In this document: positions 5,700-7,398 of the stretch, piece by piece | How positions within the stretch are numbered: position 1 is the first letter of the stretch | How the letters are laid out: each line of letters opens with the position of its first letter | DNA from: an uncultured Collinsella sp. | GTDB lineage: Bacteria; Actinomycetota; Coriobacteriia; Coriobacteriales; Coriobacteriaceae | Direction of reading: 5' to 3' | Length of the DNA stretch: 7,398 nucleotides | Assembly: GCA_900546775.1 (NCBI GenBank) | Contig: UREM01000054.1 | Span: 1 to 7,398 of the forward strand | Notes under the pieces: generated by a model | Told to the model about the DNA's origin: nothing | The model's database searches: none | What the model saw: the letters and a program-made list of their open reading frames with translations, nothing else | Program-made: the position numbers and the translations under genes

Positions 5700-7178
5700 T
5701 TAGAGCATCACGCAAGCGACGGTCAGGATGATGGCGCAGACGACGGAGAGAGCGACGATGAGCTTAAGAGCAAACTTGAGCCAGGTCGTCCACTCGATCT
5801 TGGCCAGGGCAAGACCGCCCATGATGGCGCCGGAGGTCGGGGTGAACAGGTTCACGACGCCGATGGCGGCGGAGAAGATCATGACCATGACCTCGGGCGA
5901 GAAGCCGAGCTTAACAGCCAGCGGTCCCATGATGGGCATGGAGACAGTAGCCATACCGGAGGTCGAGGGGATCAGGAAGGACAGGCCGAAGTAGACCAGG
6001 AAGCTCATGGGAGCGAAGATCACGCCGGACAGGCCAGCCAGAGCATTGGCGGCAGCGTCGAGGACGTAGACGTCGAGGCCGGTGCTAGCCATGAGGACGG
6101 AGATACCACGGGCGAGGGCGATGACGAGGACAACGGACATCATGTCGGCAGCGCCGGTGATGAAGGTGTTGACGATCTGCTTCTCGGACAGGCCGCCGAT
6201 AATACCGATCAGGACAGCCATGAGGAAGAACCAGGTGGAAGCCTCGTCGAAGTACCACTGACCAATGGGCAGGCCGGTGATCAGGGCAGACCAGCCCTGA
6301 ACGATGGCGTTACCGTCGGCGTCATAGACAGCGCCAGCATCGAAGAAGTTGGCGACGCCCTCGTTGAGGTCGGCCAGCGGGATGAAGCCGACGATCATGA
6401 CGACGAAGGTGAAGGCAAAGGCGATCAGAACACCCTTCTGACGACCGGTGAGCTTGACCTCCTTGTGAACCTCGGAAGCAGCCTTGCCGTGAGCCTCTTC
6501 GGCGTCCTTGAGCTCCTGCATCGAAAGGATGGTGGAACCCTTGTCAGCCTTGACCTTCTTGGCATAGCTCATGACGAAGAGGATGGACATAACAGTGGTA
6601 ACAATCCACAGGACGGCACCGAGGCCGATGATGATGGACTGGTTGACCTCAATGCCAACGCCAGTCAGAGCGTCAACGGCAGCACCGACGGCAAACGGGT
6701 TAACCGTGGAGCCGAGGCAGCCGCAACCAGCGCCTAGCAGGACGGTGGCAGCGCCGACCATGGGGTCGAAGCCAGCGGCCATCATGGTGGCGGCGAGCAG
6801 GGCGTAGAAGGGAACGGTCTCCTCGCACATACCATAGGTGGTACCACCGAGGGAGAAGATGAACATCAGCACGGGAATGAGCATGATCTCATTGCCCTTA
6901 AGCTTCTGCACCAGAACGGCAATGCCGTTGTCCAGGGCGCCGGTCTCGGTCATCATGCCGAGGAAGCCACCGAGGATCATAACGAAGAGGCAGACGGGCA
7001 GAGCGTCAGCGAAGCCCTTGACCGGGGCGGTGCAGAAATCGCTCAGGCGGGCAGCGGTAACCGCGCCACCGGACGTACCGGAGACGATAACGGTAACAAC
7101 CGCGACGATTGCCAGCAGAGCAAGAAGAATGGTGAACGATGAAGGCATACCGCGCTTTTTCTTAGCGGTCTCAGTCAT
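5700..7178 (-). CDS. YfcC/ArcD-family carrier, probable arginine-ornithine antiporter
   Basis: A polytopic inner-membrane carrier of the YfcC (DcuC-like) family. Members next to arc genes, as in streptococci, exchange arginine for ornithine and so feed the arginine deiminase pathway. The product has 492 residues. After a basic N-terminus (MTETAKKKRG), hydrophobic segments lie at about 14-33, 58-76, 97-113, 124-150, 180-205, 248-268, 314-330, 344-365, 385-404, 425-445 and 467-490. A hydrophilic cytoplasmic loop lies at about 207-247. Family motifs are SLGGTTYGMCEETVPFY (109-125), GCLGSTVNPFAVG (153-165), IPSTSGMATVSMPIMGPLA (403-421) and NLFTPTSGAIMGG (443-455). The start at 7178 has AAGGGGGG about 7 bases upstream. 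Two earlier in-frame ATGs (7205, 7187) lie before or against that site. It follows the arcB-like gene by 147 bp. Substrate is inferred from context; other amino acids or dicarboxylates remain possible. Confidence 0.88.
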   Translation of the reverse strand: MTETAKKKRGMPSSFTILLALLAIVAVVTVIVSGTSGGAVTAARLSDFCTAPVKGFADALPVCLFVMILGGFLGMMTETGALDNGIAVLVQKLKGNEIMLIPVLMFIFSLGGTTYGMCEETVPFYALLAATMMAAGFDPMVGAATVLLGAGCGCLGSTVNPFAVGAAVDALTGVGIEVNQSIIIGLGAVLWIVTTVMSILFVMSYAKKVKADKGSTILSMQELKDAEEAHGKAASEVHKEVKLTGRQKGVLIAFAFTFVVMIVGFIPLADLNEGVANFFDAGAVYDADGNAIVQGWSALITGLPIGQWYFDEASTWFFLMAVLIGIIGGLSEKQIVNTFITGAADMMSVVLVIALARGISVLMASTGLDVYVLDAAANALAGLSGVIFAPMSFLVYFGLSFLIPSTSGMATVSMPIMGPLAVKLGFSPEVMVMIFSAAIGVVNLFTPTSGAIMGGLALAKIEWTTWLKFALKLIVALSVVCAIILTVACVML

Positions 7179-7211
7179 AGTTCTCATCCCCCCTTCATAA
7201 ATCATTTACTG

Positions 7212-7262
7212 ATCTCGCCCGAAGCGGCTCTTCCGTGCCGTGCATGTCGTTCGGTGCGAGAT
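7212..7262. promoter_or_regulatory. Long stem-loop in the carrier leader
   Basis: ATCTCGC-CCGAA (7212-7223) pairs with TTCGG-T-GCGAGAT (7250-7262), 12 bp with one bulge. An inner CGGC/GCCG (7225-7228 with 7237-7240) lies in the loop. It lies between the arcB-like gene's terminator and the carrier's ribosome-binding site. On the plus strand it is followed by TTTT, so it could stop antisense transcription; on the minus strand it is a leader structure that could affect translation or processing. Confidence 0.5.
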
Positions 7263-7273
7263 TTTTACCAGAC

Positions 7274-7309
7274 AAAAGTGCTCGGGGTGCGCAGCAATGC
7301 ACCCCGAGC
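7274..7309 (-). terminator. Terminator or attenuator between arcB-like gene and carrier
   Basis: A perfect 11-bp stem, GCTCGGGGTGC with GCACCCCGAGC (minus strand 7309-7299 and 7290-7280), has an 8-base loop and is followed by AC-TTTT-G. It starts 16 bp after the arcB-like stop. The T tract is short and offset by two bases, so termination may be partial, lowering carrier expression relative to the enzyme. Confidence 0.65.
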
Positions 7310-7310
7310 G

Positions 7311-7324
7311 AGATGCTAGATGCT
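7311..7324. repeat. 7-bp tandem repeat after the arcB-like stop
   Basis: AGATGCT occurs twice in a row (7311-7317 and 7318-7324), directly next to the stop codon at 7326-7328. It is probably a slippage product with no evident role. Confidence 0.5.
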
Positions 7325-7325
7325 C

Positions 7326-7398
7326 TTACTTGAGCGTAGCGTACATGACAGCCTTGATGGTGTGCATGCGGTTCTCGGCCTCGTCGAAGACCTTGGAA
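7326..7398 (-). CDS. arcB: Ornithine carbamoyltransferase, C-terminal end (partial)
   Basis: Only the last 24 codons plus one base are in the window, reading SKVFDEAENRMHTIKAVMYATLK and then TAA. The VFDEAENRMHTIKAVM segment is the conserved C-terminus of ornithine carbamoyltransferase, which interconverts ornithine plus carbamoyl phosphate and citrulline plus phosphate. The neighbouring YfcC/ArcD-type carrier makes the catabolic arginine-deiminase form (ArcB) more likely than the biosynthetic ArgF, but the fragment alone cannot separate them. The gene continues beyond the right edge. Confidence 0.85.
   Translation of the reverse strand, partial: SKVFDEAENRMHTIKAVMYATLK

Overview
This window looks like chromosomal core DNA from a GC-rich, gut-type actinobacterium, most likely Coriobacteriia and perhaps Collinsella-like. 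That placement is an inference from protein style, GC-rich coding and the pyrG/xerD pairing; no rRNA or other marker is present. Every confident gene lies on the minus strand, so transcription runs from high to low coordinates.

Layout in transcription order. (1) 7398-7326: C-terminal end of an ornithine carbamoyltransferase (arcB-like). A spacer with two stem-loops leads to 7178-5700, a YfcC/ArcD-family multi-pass carrier. Together they suggest an arginine deiminase (arginine fermentation) locus. (2) 5699-5225: about 475 bp without a protein gene but dense in structure. It holds five successive stem-loops behind the carrier gene, including a rho-independent terminator, then a long rod-shaped RNA-like fold at 5420-5517, then a promoter with a perfect TATAAT box. 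(3) 5224-3743: a DUF1846 protein with a P-loop-like GPGSGK motif, ended by a strong terminator. (4) 3485-3147: a 112-residue winged-helix DNA-binding protein with its own terminator. (5) 2968-1307 and 1304-363: pyrG (CTP synthase) and xerD (tyrosine recombinase), two bases apart and probably one operon, ended by a 15-bp-stem terminator at 260-327. (6) 259-1: non-coding, with operator-like sites (one a near-consensus Gram-positive LexA box) and a G-tract block on the minus strand. It probably belongs to the control region of a gene beyond the left edge.

The genes do not form one pathway. Arginine fermentation, CTP synthesis and chromosome-dimer resolution are neighbouring housekeeping units, each closed by its own terminator. 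The best candidate for something undescribed is the non-coding fold at 5420-5517. Read on the plus strand, its 9 x 9 internal loop resolves into three tandem G.A/A.G pairs separated by Watson-Crick pairs. The 1-100 region, combining a LexA-like box, an 8-4-8 palindrome and a G-quadruplex motif, is the second.
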